A DNA stretch of 64,000 bases from Bacillus piscicola (GTDB lineage Bacteria; Bacillota; Bacilli; Bacillales; Marinococcaceae): contig NZ_JAJJJF010000004.1 in the NCBI RefSeq assembly GCF_022458745.1, positions 62,001 through 126,000 on the forward strand, given 5' to 3'. The notes beneath the pieces were generated by a model. It made no database searches. It saw only the letters and a program-made list of their open reading frames with translations, and was not told where the DNA came from. This document shows positions 37,775 through 46,371 of this stretch, piece by piece. The stretch's first letter is position 1; each line of letters begins with the position of its first letter. A program made the translations under genes and the position numbers.

Positions 37775-39445
37775 TTACATTTTTTCCGGTGCGGAGACTC
37801 CTAACATTTTCATTCCGTTTCGCAATGTTATTTGCACTGCTTTCACAAGGGCGAGCCTTGCTTTTGTTTTCTTTTCATCTTCCGGATCGACGACACGTTC
37901 CGCGTTGTAAAAGCTGTGGAACACTGACGCTAATTCGTGCAAATACGTCGTCATTCGGTGCGGGGCATATTTATCAGCTGCGAGCGCAACGGCCTCTGGA
38001 AATTCGCCGATCTTCTTTAGCAGATCATATTCCTTTTCGGAAGCAATCGGGGTAAGGTCCGCATTCGGATCAAACGAAAAACCCTTTTCGCTTGCCTGCC
38101 TGAAAATACTAGAGAGCCGGGCGTGCGCGTACTGAACGTAATAGACAGGATTCTCATTCGACTGTGACTTTGCCAGACTCAGGTCGAAGTCCAGATGCGT
38201 ATCGGCACTTCTCATCGCAAAGAAATACCGGGTCGCATCAATGCCGACTTCCTCCATGAGATCGCGGAGCGTCACAGCCTTTCCCGTCCGCTTGCTCATC
38301 TTCACGCGCTCCCCGTTTTCATACAAGTTCACCATCTGGATAATCTGCGTCTCTAGCTGGTTTTTCTGATACCCGAGGGCTTGTACAGCTGCCTGCATTC
38401 GCGGTATGTATCCGTGGTGGTCGGCACCCCAAATATTAATAACTTTGGCAAACCCGCGCTCAAATTTATTCTTATGGTAGGCGATATCCGGCATTAGGTA
38501 CGTGTAAGAACCGTCGCTTTTCACGAGTACCCGGTCTTTGTCATCTCCATACGTTGTGGACCGGAACCAGACAGCCCCGTCTTGATCATACACTTCTTCT
38601 TTTTCACGCAGGAGTTGCAAGGTCTCTTCGACTTTTCCTTCCTCATACAGGGAAGTCTCGGAGAACCAAACGTCAAAATCAACGTGAAAATCATGTAAGT
38701 CTTGTTTCAGTTTTTCCATTTCTCGCTTGAGACCGTATTCACGGAAGAACGCCAGCCGTTCTTCTTCCGGCGTATCAATGAAGCGGTCTCCATATGTATC
38801 GGCCAGCTCTTTACCAAATTGGCGGACATCCTCCCCGTGGTAACCGTCTTCCGGCATGGAAGCCTCTTTGCCCAGCGCCTCGAAGTAGCGTGCTTCCACG
38901 GAATAGGCGAGGTTGTTGATTTGATTGCCGGCATCATTAATGTAATATTCCCGTGTTACGTCATAACCCGCCTTCTCCAAAATATTACAAAGAGAATCAC
39001 CAACTGCCGCACCACGGGCGTGCCCGAGGTGCAGGTTTCCTGTTGGATTCGCCGACACAAATTCAACCTGCACCTTTTGGTTGTTGCCAAATTCTGAGCA
39101 CCCGTACGACTGATCCGCCTCCATAACCGCTGGAATCAATTCACGGAGGTAGCCGTTATCGAGGAAAAAATTAATAAACCCAGGTCCGGCAATCTCCATC
39201 TTTTCAATAGATGCTTTTGATTTATCGAGATGCTCGGTGATTTCTTCCGCGATCGCCCGCGGCGCTTTTTTCGCGATCCGTGCGAGTTGCATTGCAATAT
39301 TAGCTGCGAAATCACCGTGTTCTTTTTCTTTCGGAGTTTCAAGAATGATAGCAGGGATCTCTCCCGCAGCAGCCAGCCCGGCTTTTTCGATGGCTTGGGC
39401 AATTTCTGCTTTTAATTGTTCTTTCACTTGTTCTACGATGTTCAC
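37775..39445 (-). CDS. argS: Arginyl-tRNA synthetase
   Basis: Class I aminoacyl-tRNA synthetase of 556 aa. The N-terminal Arg-tRNA recognition domain is followed by the catalytic HIGH-type motif ([20 protein letters not shown]). The KMSKR signature reads [16 protein letters not shown], and a DALR anticodon-binding domain lies at the C-terminus. The GTG start overlaps the ywiB stop by four bases, as in other Bacilli. There is no T-box leader because the gene is coupled to ywiB. Confidence 0.97.
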   Translation of the reverse strand: MNIVEQVKEQLKAEIAQAIEKAGLAAAGEIPAIILETPKEKEHGDFAANIAMQLARIAKKAPRAIAEEITEHLDKSKASIEKMEIAGPGFINFFLDNGYLRELIPAVMEADQSYGCSEFGNNQKVQVEFVSANPTGNLHLGHARGAAVGDSLCNILEKAGYDVTREYYINDAGNQINNLAYSVEARYFEALGKEASMPEDGYHGEDVRQFGKELADTYGDRFIDTPEEERLAFFREYGLKREMEKLKQDLHDFHVDFDVWFSETSLYEEGKVEETLQLLREKEEVYDQDGAVWFRSTTYGDDKDRVLVKSDGSYTYLMPDIAYHKNKFERGFAKVINIWGADHHGYIPRMQAAVQALGYQKNQLETQIIQMVNLYENGERVKMSKRTGKAVTLRDLMEEVGIDATRYFFAMRSADTHLDFDLSLAKSQSNENPVYYVQYAHARLSSIFRQASEKGFSFDPNADLTPIASEKEYDLLKKIGEFPEAVALAADKYAPHRMTTYLHELASVFHSFYNAERVVDPEDEKKTKARLALVKAVQITLRNGMKMLGVSAPEKM

Positions 39446-39882
39446 GCTTCTGTTTCCTCCTCTATCGAAATAGTTACATCATAACGCCCGGCTACCGTTC
39501 CTTGCAACGTTAAATCATAGCCGAACTGGATTCTTCCGGTTTTGCCGCTCGCTGACCACATGACCGCGACTTGATCCGTATCTGCTTCTGTTTTAAATGT
39601 CCCGTACGGAGTCTGATAACTTCCTTCAGTGATGTTCCCGTACTGATACAGCTGGCGCATCTCGACGGCGCCGGAGCGAAGGACCGTCACTTCCTGCTCG
39701 CCTATTTTTAATAACGTTGACACCTTTCCGATGTCTTCTAGGTTTTCAGTGAAAGCGACATACGTAAGGTCGTTTTTTTGATAGAGTTCCCCTTTTGCCT
39801 GGAGTTTAACCTGATCACGCGCTTCCTGCTGCTGAATATCAGTCGTCATTTTTACCGCAACCGGCGTTTTTACTACTGACAT
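39442..39882 (-). CDS. ywiB: DUF1934 beta-barrel protein YwiB
   Basis: A 146-aa protein of the DUF1934 (calycin-like) family, always found beside argS in Bacilli. It starts [38 protein letters not shown] and [13 protein letters not shown], with the repeated beta-strand pattern and [11 protein letters not shown], match the family. Molecular function is unknown. The ATG at 39880-39882 follows GAAGGGGCG. It is translationally coupled to argS and lies 68 bp after the adaptor-like gene on the same strand. Confidence 0.88.
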   Translation of the reverse strand: MSVVKTPVAVKMTTDIQQQEARDQVKLQAKGELYQKNDLTYVAFTENLEDIGKVSTLLKIGEQEVTVLRSGAVEMRQLYQYGNITEGSYQTPYGTFKTEADTDQVAVMWSASGKTGRIQFGYDLTLQGTVAGRYDVTISIEEETEA

Positions 39883-39950
39883 TTCTGCCACGCCCCTTCT
39901 TCTCATTATGGTACAGTAGCCAATCTATGCTTGTTTGACTGTTTCTATTC

Positions 39951-40538
39951 TTACGTAAGGTTCTGGCGTTTTAATTTGTTGCGTGCCTGTGCGAGTGGCG
40001 AAAGCTTTTTAGGCCGTGCCGGACTCTCAGTCTGAGCGGGCGCGGCGGCCTGTTCCACAGGAGCCGCTGCCACTTTGTCCCCTGCTTCTTCTGCTATCGC
40101 CGTTTTTTCCAAACGAGAAGGGGGAGGCGGAGAAGCCTCTTCCTCAAAGGACGACGCCGTCTCCTTGTGAGAGGACAGTGGGTTTACAGCCTGCTTGTCC
40201 GGCAGTACTCCCAGATCCGGACCTGCGAGCAACATGCGCACCGCGTTAGCTGCTATTGTCTTCCCCTGTTCACTCTCTAAGAACGCCTGTTGTTCTTCGG
40301 TGAGACCGTTCCGAGGCACAGCAATCTGAATATGCGTATCGTCACTGGACGTCTCCACAGCCTGTCCGGCTGCCAAACCTTTCTCGATCAAGTATTCTGT
40401 CAGCCGGTTCCTACTCCAGCCTGGTTCGTCTCCTAAGATGCGGTTAAACTCTTCCACCCACTCTGCTTTCGCCGAAGGAACAAAAGTGCGGCCAAGACCT
40501 CTTACATATCCTGCTTTTTGTTGGGAAGGCTGGACCAC
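39951..40538 (-). CDS. ParR-like DNA-binding adaptor (candidate)
   Basis: A 195-aa protein directly downstream of the actin-like gene (36-bp gap) with an excellent ribosome binding site (GAGGAGGTG, five bases from the GTG start). Residues 10-60 look like a small DNA-binding fold: a short strand (GRTFVP) followed by two helices (KAEWVEEFNRIL, then SRNRLTEYLIEKGL), reminiscent of ribbon-helix-helix ParR or AlfB adaptors. A second helical segment spans about 80-105. A Pro/Ala/Glu-rich linker (about 120-175) leads to a basic tail (KKLSPLAQARNKLKR). Plasmid ParR proteins also use their C-termini to contact the filament. No direct homology is claimed; the role is inferred from order, size and the adjacent repeats. 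Confidence 0.6.
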   Translation of the reverse strand: MVQPSQQKAGYVRGLGRTFVPSAKAEWVEEFNRILGDEPGWSRNRLTEYLIEKGLAAGQAVETSSDDTHIQIAVPRNGLTEEQQAFLESEQGKTIAANAVRMLLAGPDLGVLPDKQAVNPLSSHKETASSFEEEASPPPPSRLEKTAIAEEAGDKVAAAPVEQAAAPAQTESPARPKKLSPLAQARNKLKRQNLT

Positions 40539-40574
40539 TCAATCACCTCCTCTTGTCGTCGGGGCTCCCCGTTC

Positions 40575-41879
40575 TTAGGACTCCACCGATTCCAGTCCCT
40601 CTTCCTCTTTCTCTGTAATGTGAATAAAGTTGGCAATCAAATAGCCCTTCGATGTAAAATATGGCGACTCTTCCACTTTGTCAGGCATGACCACCCATTC
40701 CTGCCCCTGAAGCTCTTGAAATTTTTCTTGCACTTCTTTGAATACCGGATAGCCAAACAGCAGGCCCCCGCCTACAAGAACGAGATCGTCCACACCCGCA
40801 CTGTTCCATGCCGACGTCAACACTTTCTTGTGGTCATTTGCATACTTGCGAATTTCTTCCATCACGATCTCTGTCACATCGGTCTTCTTTTTCGCCTTTA
40901 AAAAACGAACTTCAAACACCGGTGACGCTGTTTCTCCTCTAATTACCTCAAGGATCGCCGGTTCAATGACTTCGCTCATAAATTCTTCGCGTGATTGATA
41001 AGCGCGCTCTGACTCATCCAAGTCAAACAGTTCCTTTAATGTTTGAAACTCTTCCATATTATCCACTTTCTCACGAATACGATCGATGTATGGATTTGTC
41101 CCTTCCACCTGCAAGCTTTGTGACAGATTGCCGTCAATCCCTTCTTCCGTAAAAATAATCATTTCAGACGTGCCGGCACCTAAATCACCTAACGCATACG
41201 TATTGGAGAGCCGATCTTGAAGGGTTGTCTCTACCAAATCACCCGCTTGCACGTCAAAGTTAAGCGACAAATCCGTGATCGCCCCTTCTCCGTACATTTT
41301 GCCGCTATCAATTATGAGCGTGACCACTTTTTTCTCTAAAGGCCCGTCCATAAATTCGATCGTATGGGTTCCTTTCACACTTTCTAACGCTTTTTCCGAG
41401 CCGAGTTCTTTCATCTCACTGACGGGAAGACCGCCGGCATACGGAATATATACTTCCTCTTTCGATTCACGTGCCGCCATAACAGCAAGTCCTGCCAGCG
41501 TCGTTACAAGGTGCAGGTCACTGGAAAACTTCGAATGGGAGACGCTCTTTGGTGAATCTTGCAGACTATCATAGGCTGGCTCCATTTTCCCATTTTTGTT
41601 GCGGGCAAAATGACCAACGTAGACGTAACGCTCTTGATTAACCGTAGACAACGATTTAGAGGTTATCTTTAAATGAAGCTTTTTATCAATGCTATTCGTT
41701 TCCGTTGAGCCTTCAACGGCTGACTTTTTATCTTCGGCCGGAGCAACGATCGTCGGTATCGCAAATGACTCGATGTTCCCGTCCCGGTTTAAGTAGCTGA
41801 ATTTCGCACTTTTATTCCCTTGGTCGACTCCTGAAATTAACACATTTTCATCGTACAGCTTTTGAATGATATGTAACAT
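40575..41879 (-). CDS. ParM/Alp-family actin-like ATPase
   Basis: A 434-aa protein with the actin/Hsp70 ATPase motifs in order. Phosphate 1 is ISGVDQGNKSAKF (residues 15-27). YIPYAGGLPVSEMKELG (144-160) resembles the ParM-type LPV motif. Phosphate 2 is ALGDLGAGTSEMIIF (229-243), and the adenosine motif is DLVLVGGGLLFG (365-376). ParM, AlfA and Alp7 proteins form dynamic filaments that segregate plasmids. The start is an ATG (GGGGGA nine bases upstream) that lies inside an AACATGTT palindrome. Upstream is a cluster of such palindromes, downstream an adaptor-like gene, the order of parMRC. It is chromosomally located by context. A non-segregation role of this actin is possible. Confidence 0.85.
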   Translation of the reverse strand: MLHIIQKLYDENVLISGVDQGNKSAKFSYLNRDGNIESFAIPTIVAPAEDKKSAVEGSTETNSIDKKLHLKITSKSLSTVNQERYVYVGHFARNKNGKMEPAYDSLQDSPKSVSHSKFSSDLHLVTTLAGLAVMAARESKEEVYIPYAGGLPVSEMKELGSEKALESVKGTHTIEFMDGPLEKKVVTLIIDSGKMYGEGAITDLSLNFDVQAGDLVETTLQDRLSNTYALGDLGAGTSEMIIFTEEGIDGNLSQSLQVEGTNPYIDRIREKVDNMEEFQTLKELFDLDESERAYQSREEFMSEVIEPAILEVIRGETASPVFEVRFLKAKKKTDVTEIVMEEIRKYANDHKKVLTSAWNSAGVDDLVLVGGGLLFGYPVFKEVQEKFQELQGQEWVVMPDKVEESPYFTSKGYLIANFIHITEKEEEGLESVES

Positions 41880-42169
41880 GTTCTCGATTCCCCCATTCTA
41901 TTTTCCAACACTTATTCTCAAAGTATAACGCATAGGCAACATGTTCACCAACATGTTTGTCATTTTTCCCTAACATGTTCTTCTGTTTAATTGAAACTGA
42001 TAGAACCATAATTTTTATGGCGCTAGAAAGTCTCATGGCCTAGCCAGTGCTTGTTATTGGCAGTTTTGTATCCATAACATGTTTCCTAACATGTTACCGT
42101 CAACATGTTAGGAAACATAACAACATAACATGATTACACAACATGTTATAACTATTAGGCTAACATGTT
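41875..42169. repeat. AACATGTT palindrome cluster, parC-like centromere or operator
   Basis: The 301-base gap upstream of the actin-like gene contains nine perfect AACATGTT palindromes, at 41875, 41938, 41950, 41972, 42076, 42088, 42102, 42140 and 42162, plus one near match (AACATGAT, 42127). They form two groups: three sites (41938-41979) and six (42076-42169). Spacings inside groups are 12, 22, 12, 14, 25, 13 and 22 bp, close to one or two helical turns. The first site covers the start codon of the actin-like gene. Such an array is what a ParR-type adaptor would bind, for both segregation and autorepression. Confidence 0.8.
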
Positions 42170-42180
42170 GTGTTTAACAG

Positions 42181-43170
42181 CTAGTTCTTAACAGGAAACA
42201 GCAGGCCTTTGTCGGCTTCTCGCAGTTTGTCATACGAGTAGGCAGCAATGACCGTGTCCTGTACGCCTGTGCCGGTTAAGTCACAAAACGTCACTTGTTT
42301 TTCATCGGTTCGCCCTTTTTCCTTCCCGAGCGACAGATTACCCAATTCTACAATGGGGCTGTCTTCTTTGATTACCTTTGCATCCAATGCGTGATGGTGT
42401 TCTCCCAGCCGGAAAACCTGGCTTTTGGAATCACAAGCGAGAACATCGGCGGCACCAAGGACGTACGGATGAATTTCGTTTTTCTCTTCTGCGTCTGATC
42501 CCATTGCCGTAATGTGCAGCCCGGGATGCAGCCATTCTTTTTGGATTAAAGGCTCTTTAGCAGGTGTTGTGGTAATGACCGTATCACTTTTACGCACGAC
42601 TTCTTCCGGACTTTCCGCAGCTTTCACCGTCACACCGAGTACCTCCTGCATCTCCTCTTGGTACTGTTCTACTCGCTCTTTTTTCCTTCCGTACACGAGC
42701 ACTTCATCAAACTCACGAACGAGTTGAAGGGCCCGCAGCTGATACCGCGCCTGCGTACCCGTTCCAATTATGCCGGCTGTCTTGATTGTCGGATTAGCTA
42801 AATATTTAGCCGCCACCGCACCGGCTACTGCGGTTCGTACATCAGTTAAATATCCATTATCCTGCAGAACGGCCTCTGTCATGCCCGTCTCCGTATGAAA
42901 CAAAAGCATCATGCCGCTCAAGCTTGGGAGCCCTTTTTTCGGATTATCAAAAAAGCCCGAAGAAATTTTCAAAGCAAACGTCTTCATCCCTTTAATATAG
43001 GCAGTTTTCACATCAACTTCCCCGTTGTTCTCGGGAAGATCCACCCGTAAAATCGGCGGCATCGTCACTTCTTGTTTCGCTAATTTTCGGAATCCTTCTT
43101 CAATTAACTCCAGTGCTTTCTTATTCACATCCGTGACTTGGCGAATGTCCTCTTCAGAAAAAATGTACAT
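42181..43170 (-). CDS. Ornithine cyclodeaminase/mu-crystallin family protein
   Basis: A 329-aa NAD(P)-binding protein of the ornithine cyclodeaminase/mu-crystallin family. The Rossmann motif is TAGIIGTGTQARYQLRAL. The family's N-terminal catalytic region includes PILRVDLPENNGE and AYIKGMKTFALKISSGFFDNP, and C-terminal CDLTGTGVQDTVIA is typical. Members include ornithine cyclodeaminase, alanine dehydrogenase and related imine reductases; I cannot choose among them. The ATG at 43168-43170 follows AAAGGAG at eight bases. Its stop lies 12 bases from the last AACATGTT site. Confidence 0.85.
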   Translation of the reverse strand: MYIFSEEDIRQVTDVNKKALELIEEGFRKLAKQEVTMPPILRVDLPENNGEVDVKTAYIKGMKTFALKISSGFFDNPKKGLPSLSGMMLLFHTETGMTEAVLQDNGYLTDVRTAVAGAVAAKYLANPTIKTAGIIGTGTQARYQLRALQLVREFDEVLVYGRKKERVEQYQEEMQEVLGVTVKAAESPEEVVRKSDTVITTTPAKEPLIQKEWLHPGLHITAMGSDAEEKNEIHPYVLGAADVLACDSKSQVFRLGEHHHALDAKVIKEDSPIVELGNLSLGKEKGRTDEKQVTFCDLTGTGVQDTVIAAYSYDKLREADKGLLFPVKN

Positions 43171-43399
43171 ACGTAGCACTCCTTTCTGTGTCGCCGCAAG
43201 CGACGAGAGTTCCCCCCTATTCTCTTTATTCCTTCTCTCTTTGACAGAAAAAACCTTTTTATTTCGTTCTCTAAACCAATTATATAATCCACCTAACTAT
43301 TTCATTCCGAACAACTTGCATAAGGGATCGGACGGTGATTTCCACAGCAGGCAGACGGGTTTAGCAGAAAATTCCGCTATCTGAGCAGTTATTCCTGCA

Positions 43400-43715
43400 G
43401 ATGACGCCTCCAAATAGAGCGAATAACAAAATAACAGCTGCATTCGGCGTGTATGATGCTGTCAAATTATTCGAATTGGAAAATAACGACGGCATTGCGG
43501 GTGTATGAAGCCGTCAAAAACCCCGGGATCAAAAATAACGACATCATACAGGGTATATGACGTCTTTATTTCACGCTTTTAGCATAATAACAACCCCATG
43601 CGAAGCGTATACTGATTCTATTTTATGGTGTTTGCCATATAGCGGCACCATTCGATGCGTGTGACGCTCTACACAATCTCGAAAGCAACAGAACAACAGC
43701 ATCAGCCCCGCATTA
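43400..43715 (-). repeat. 52-bp hairpin-unit array A5 (five to six units, reverse orientation)
   Basis: In the divergent gap between the cyclodeaminase and M42 peptidase genes. Units read AAATAACGACGGCATTGC, then GTGTATGAAGCCGTCAAAA. Cores start at 43433, 43485, 43537, 43589 and 43641 (all 52 bp apart), with a decayed unit near 43693-43695. It is the most degenerate array. Bases 43171-43400 show nothing else I can name. Confidence 0.82.
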
Positions 43716-43779
43716 TGATACGATTAAGTTGGGAATAGTGGTAAAAGAGATTAATGGATCACAGAAAGGAAGAGTGTGT

Positions 43780-44853
43780 ATGAACGCCTCATCGGAAAAG
43801 TTTTTGTTTGACCTACTACAAACCCCATCTCCGTCTGGAATGGAAGAAGAGATTCAGAAGAAGTGGCTTCGCTATATGAAGCCGTTTGCGGATAAGCTGG
43901 AGACAGATGATGCCGGAAATGCAATAGCCTCACTGAACCCTGACGCCTCGTTTCAAGTTGTACTGGCGGGACATTGTGATGAAATTGGTTTTTTAGTTAA
44001 GTCCATTGATGAAAACGGCTACGTGTTCGTCGAAAAGTTGGGAGGGATCAGCCATAAACCGGCTTTAGGCATGAAAGTCGAGATACTCGGCAAACACGAA
44101 CGTATTACCGGCGTGATCGGCATCAAAGCAGAACATCACGGCGGGGCAGATGATAAATTCGAGTTCTCCGACTTATTTATTGACTGCGGAGCGAAGAATA
44201 AAAAAGAGATGGAGCAGTATATTTCAGTAGGGGACACCGCTGTTTATAAACGTGAACCCGAGTCTCTTTTAAATAACCGGATCAGCGGACGCGGACTTGA
44301 TAACCGCACCGGAGCGTTTATTGTCGCCGAGACACTTCGACAACTTCGTAAAGTGAACCCGCGTATTGGCGTTTCAGCGGTAAGTACGGTGAATGAAGAG
44401 ACTAATCTGGGGGGTGCCTATTTTGCAGGTGCTGGTCTCAAGCCTGACCTGGCCATCGCTGTTGATGTCACGTTTGCTACCGACTATCCTGGTGCCAACT
44501 CAGACCAGCAGGCTCCGGTGACGCTTGGCGGCGGACCCGTCCTTGCGAAAGGGGCGCCGATCAATCGAAAAGCAAATGAACTACTGGAAGGGGCGGCACA
44601 GGGCAAAAGTATTCCGCTTCAATATGAACTAACTCCGCGCAGCACTGGTACAGACGCCGACCAACTGCGAAAAACAGGCAAAGGGGTGCCCGTTGCGCTC
44701 GTCTCACTGCCACTCCGTTATATGCATGCACCCGTAGAAACAGCAAGCCTTGATGACATTCAACAGTCGGTTGACCTGTTAGTCGCGATGTTATCCAAAA
44801 TGGATGGAGCCGAAAACTTAAAACCAGTCTCCCTCGATGTAGATAAGCTATAA
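43780..44853 (+). CDS. M42-family aminopeptidase or endoglucanase-like metallopeptidase
   Basis: A 357-aa co-catalytic metallopeptidase of family M42 (glutamyl or leucyl aminopeptidase type, cytosolic, often a dodecamer). Metal and catalytic residues are in AGHCDEIGF (His, Asp), GRGLDNRTGAF (bridging Asp), TVNEETNLGG (Glu-Glu), AVDVTFATDYPG (Asp) and YMHAPVETASLDD (His). The ATG at 43780 follows AAAGGAAG; the longer frame from 43729 has no site. Confidence 0.9.
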   Translation: MNASSEKFLFDLLQTPSPSGMEEEIQKKWLRYMKPFADKLETDDAGNAIASLNPDASFQVVLAGHCDEIGFLVKSIDENGYVFVEKLGGISHKPALGMKVEILGKHERITGVIGIKAEHHGGADDKFEFSDLFIDCGAKNKKEMEQYISVGDTAVYKREPESLLNNRISGRGLDNRTGAFIVAETLRQLRKVNPRIGVSAVSTVNEETNLGGAYFAGAGLKPDLAIAVDVTFATDYPGANSDQQAPVTLGGGPVLAKGAPINRKANELLEGAAQGKSIPLQYELTPRSTGTDADQLRKTGKGVPVALVSLPLRYMHAPVETASLDDIQQSVDLLVAMLSKMDGAENLKPVSLDVDKL

Positions 44854-44913
44854 TTCACCAGCCTCACTGATGATTTTTGACAGAAAGGTGAGCATCTTCC
44901 CCCTGTTTTCTAT

Positions 44914-44937
44914 TGTTTTACGTTACAATGTAAAACA
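44914..44937. promoter_or_regulatory. Palindromic operator candidate upstream of the MFS pump
   Basis: TGTTTTAC (44914-44921) and GTAAAACA (44930-44937) form a perfect inverted repeat with an eight-base centre, 39 bp before the MFS start. The layout fits a TetR- or MarR-type operator. No regulator gene is adjacent. Confidence 0.5.
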
Positions 44938-44975
44938 TATCTAGAAAACGTGAAGAAAGGTCGCTTGATACACGT

Positions 44976-46199
44976 ATGGAACCTTCAACTGCCTCTCAAC
45001 AGAAGCTAAGTGTCGGGCGGCGTTTGTGGATGGCTGTGCTTCTTGGATCTCTCGCTGCTTTCGGTCCTTTAACTGTCGACATGTATTTACCGAGTTTTCC
45101 AGCGATCGCCGATGATTTAGAGACAAGTGCTCCTCTCGTCCAATTAAGTTTAACAGCCTGCCTGCTGGGACTTGCCGGCGGCCAGCTCATTATTGGTCCT
45201 GTCAGCGATATGAAAGGGAGGAGAAAACCGCTCCTTCTATCGCTGCTTCTTTACTTAACCGCTTCGATTATTTGCCTGATAGCACCGTCCATTTGGGTTC
45301 TCATCTTTGGCCGGTTCTTGCAAGGCTTTTCTGCCTCCGCCGGGATCGTCATATCGCGTGCTGTCGTGCGCGACTTATATTCAGGTAATGAATTAACGAA
45401 GTTTTTTGCCCTACTTATGCTCGTCAATGGGCTTGCCCCGATACTCGCGCCTGCTTCGGGCGGCCTTGTGCTTAACTTCACGAGCTGGCACGGGGTATTT
45501 GCCGTTTTGAGTGCGATCGGTCTCATTATGTTTGTAACCGTCATGTTCGCCCTCCCAGAGACCTTACACGAAGAGAACCGTTCGGAAACAAGCATTAAGA
45601 AAACGATCGTCACTTTTGGCGATTTGATTAAGGATAAACCATTTCTTGGCTATGCACTCGCTCAAGGTTTAATCATGGGAGGGATTTTTGCCTATGTATC
45701 AGGAAGCCCGTTTGTTTTCCAAGGCATTTACGGTGTATCTCCGCAGACATTTGGTTTTCTGATGGCCGTCAACGGGCTGGGAATCATTATTGGCAGCCAA
45801 ACAACTGGCAGGTTAGCGGGGATTATCCCGGAAAGAAGGCTGTTATTTTTTGGGCTGCTTCTCACCTCTGTCTCGAGTACTTTTTTAATGATCATGATAC
45901 TGCTTCAGGCCCCGCTCGTTTTTATTGTCATCCCGCTATTTCTAATTGTGACATCAGTTGGATTCATTAACACAAACAGTTTTTCACTGGCGATGCAGTC
46001 ACAGGGCCACCGCGCAGGAAGCGCCTCTGCACTCTTAGGCTTAACGCCGTTTGTAATGGGCTCCATCACAGCACCGCTCGTTGGAATCGCTGGGGAATCA
46101 ACGGCCGTTCCAATGGGAATCATTATCATGACTGCCGATCTCGGAGCCCTTATCATCTGTTGGCTGCTCGTTCGTCAAAAAAACAAAACAGCCTCCTAG
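44976..46199 (+). CDS. Bcr/CflA-family MFS drug efflux transporter
   Basis: Twelve-helix major facilitator of 407 aa in the Bcr/CflA drug-resistance subfamily. FGPLTVDMYLPSFPAIADDL in helix 1, GPVSDMKGRRKPLL (motif A) and GRFLQGFSASAGIVISRAVV (motif C region) are diagnostic. Substrates in this family include bicyclomycin, chloramphenicol and other drugs or metabolites. Ribosome binding is weak (GAAAGG lies 15 bases upstream). A palindrome upstream suggests repressor control. Confidence 0.9.
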   Translation: MEPSTASQQKLSVGRRLWMAVLLGSLAAFGPLTVDMYLPSFPAIADDLETSAPLVQLSLTACLLGLAGGQLIIGPVSDMKGRRKPLLLSLLLYLTASIICLIAPSIWVLIFGRFLQGFSASAGIVISRAVVRDLYSGNELTKFFALLMLVNGLAPILAPASGGLVLNFTSWHGVFAVLSAIGLIMFVTVMFALPETLHEENRSETSIKKTIVTFGDLIKDKPFLGYALAQGLIMGGIFAYVSGSPFVFQGIYGVSPQTFGFLMAVNGLGIIIGSQTTGRLAGIIPERRLLFFGLLLTSVSSTFLMIMILLQAPLVFIVIPLFLIVTSVGFINTNSFSLAMQSQGHRAGSASALLGLTPFVMGSITAPLVGIAGESTAVPMGIIIMTADLGALIICWLLVRQKNKTAS

Positions 46200-46231
46200 C
46201 ATAGAGACCGGAACAAACGTATAGAACCACC

Positions 46232-46272
46232 AAATAATCCGAACGATTGCATCCAATCCGTTCGGATTATTT
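46232..46272. terminator. Bidirectional terminator between the MFS gene and copA
   Basis: AAATAATCCGAACG and CGTTCGGATTATTT form a perfect 14-bp stem around a 13-base loop, with A/T-rich arms serving both strands. It separates the convergent MFS and copA genes. Confidence 0.82.
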
Positions 46273-46371
46273 AGTTAAAGCTTGGACATAGTTGAACAGG
46301 AAGAGGGTGAAAAAGATTCACCTGTTTTTGATTTTTCTCAGCTCATCCTTTTTATTTCGTCCTCTCTTTCC

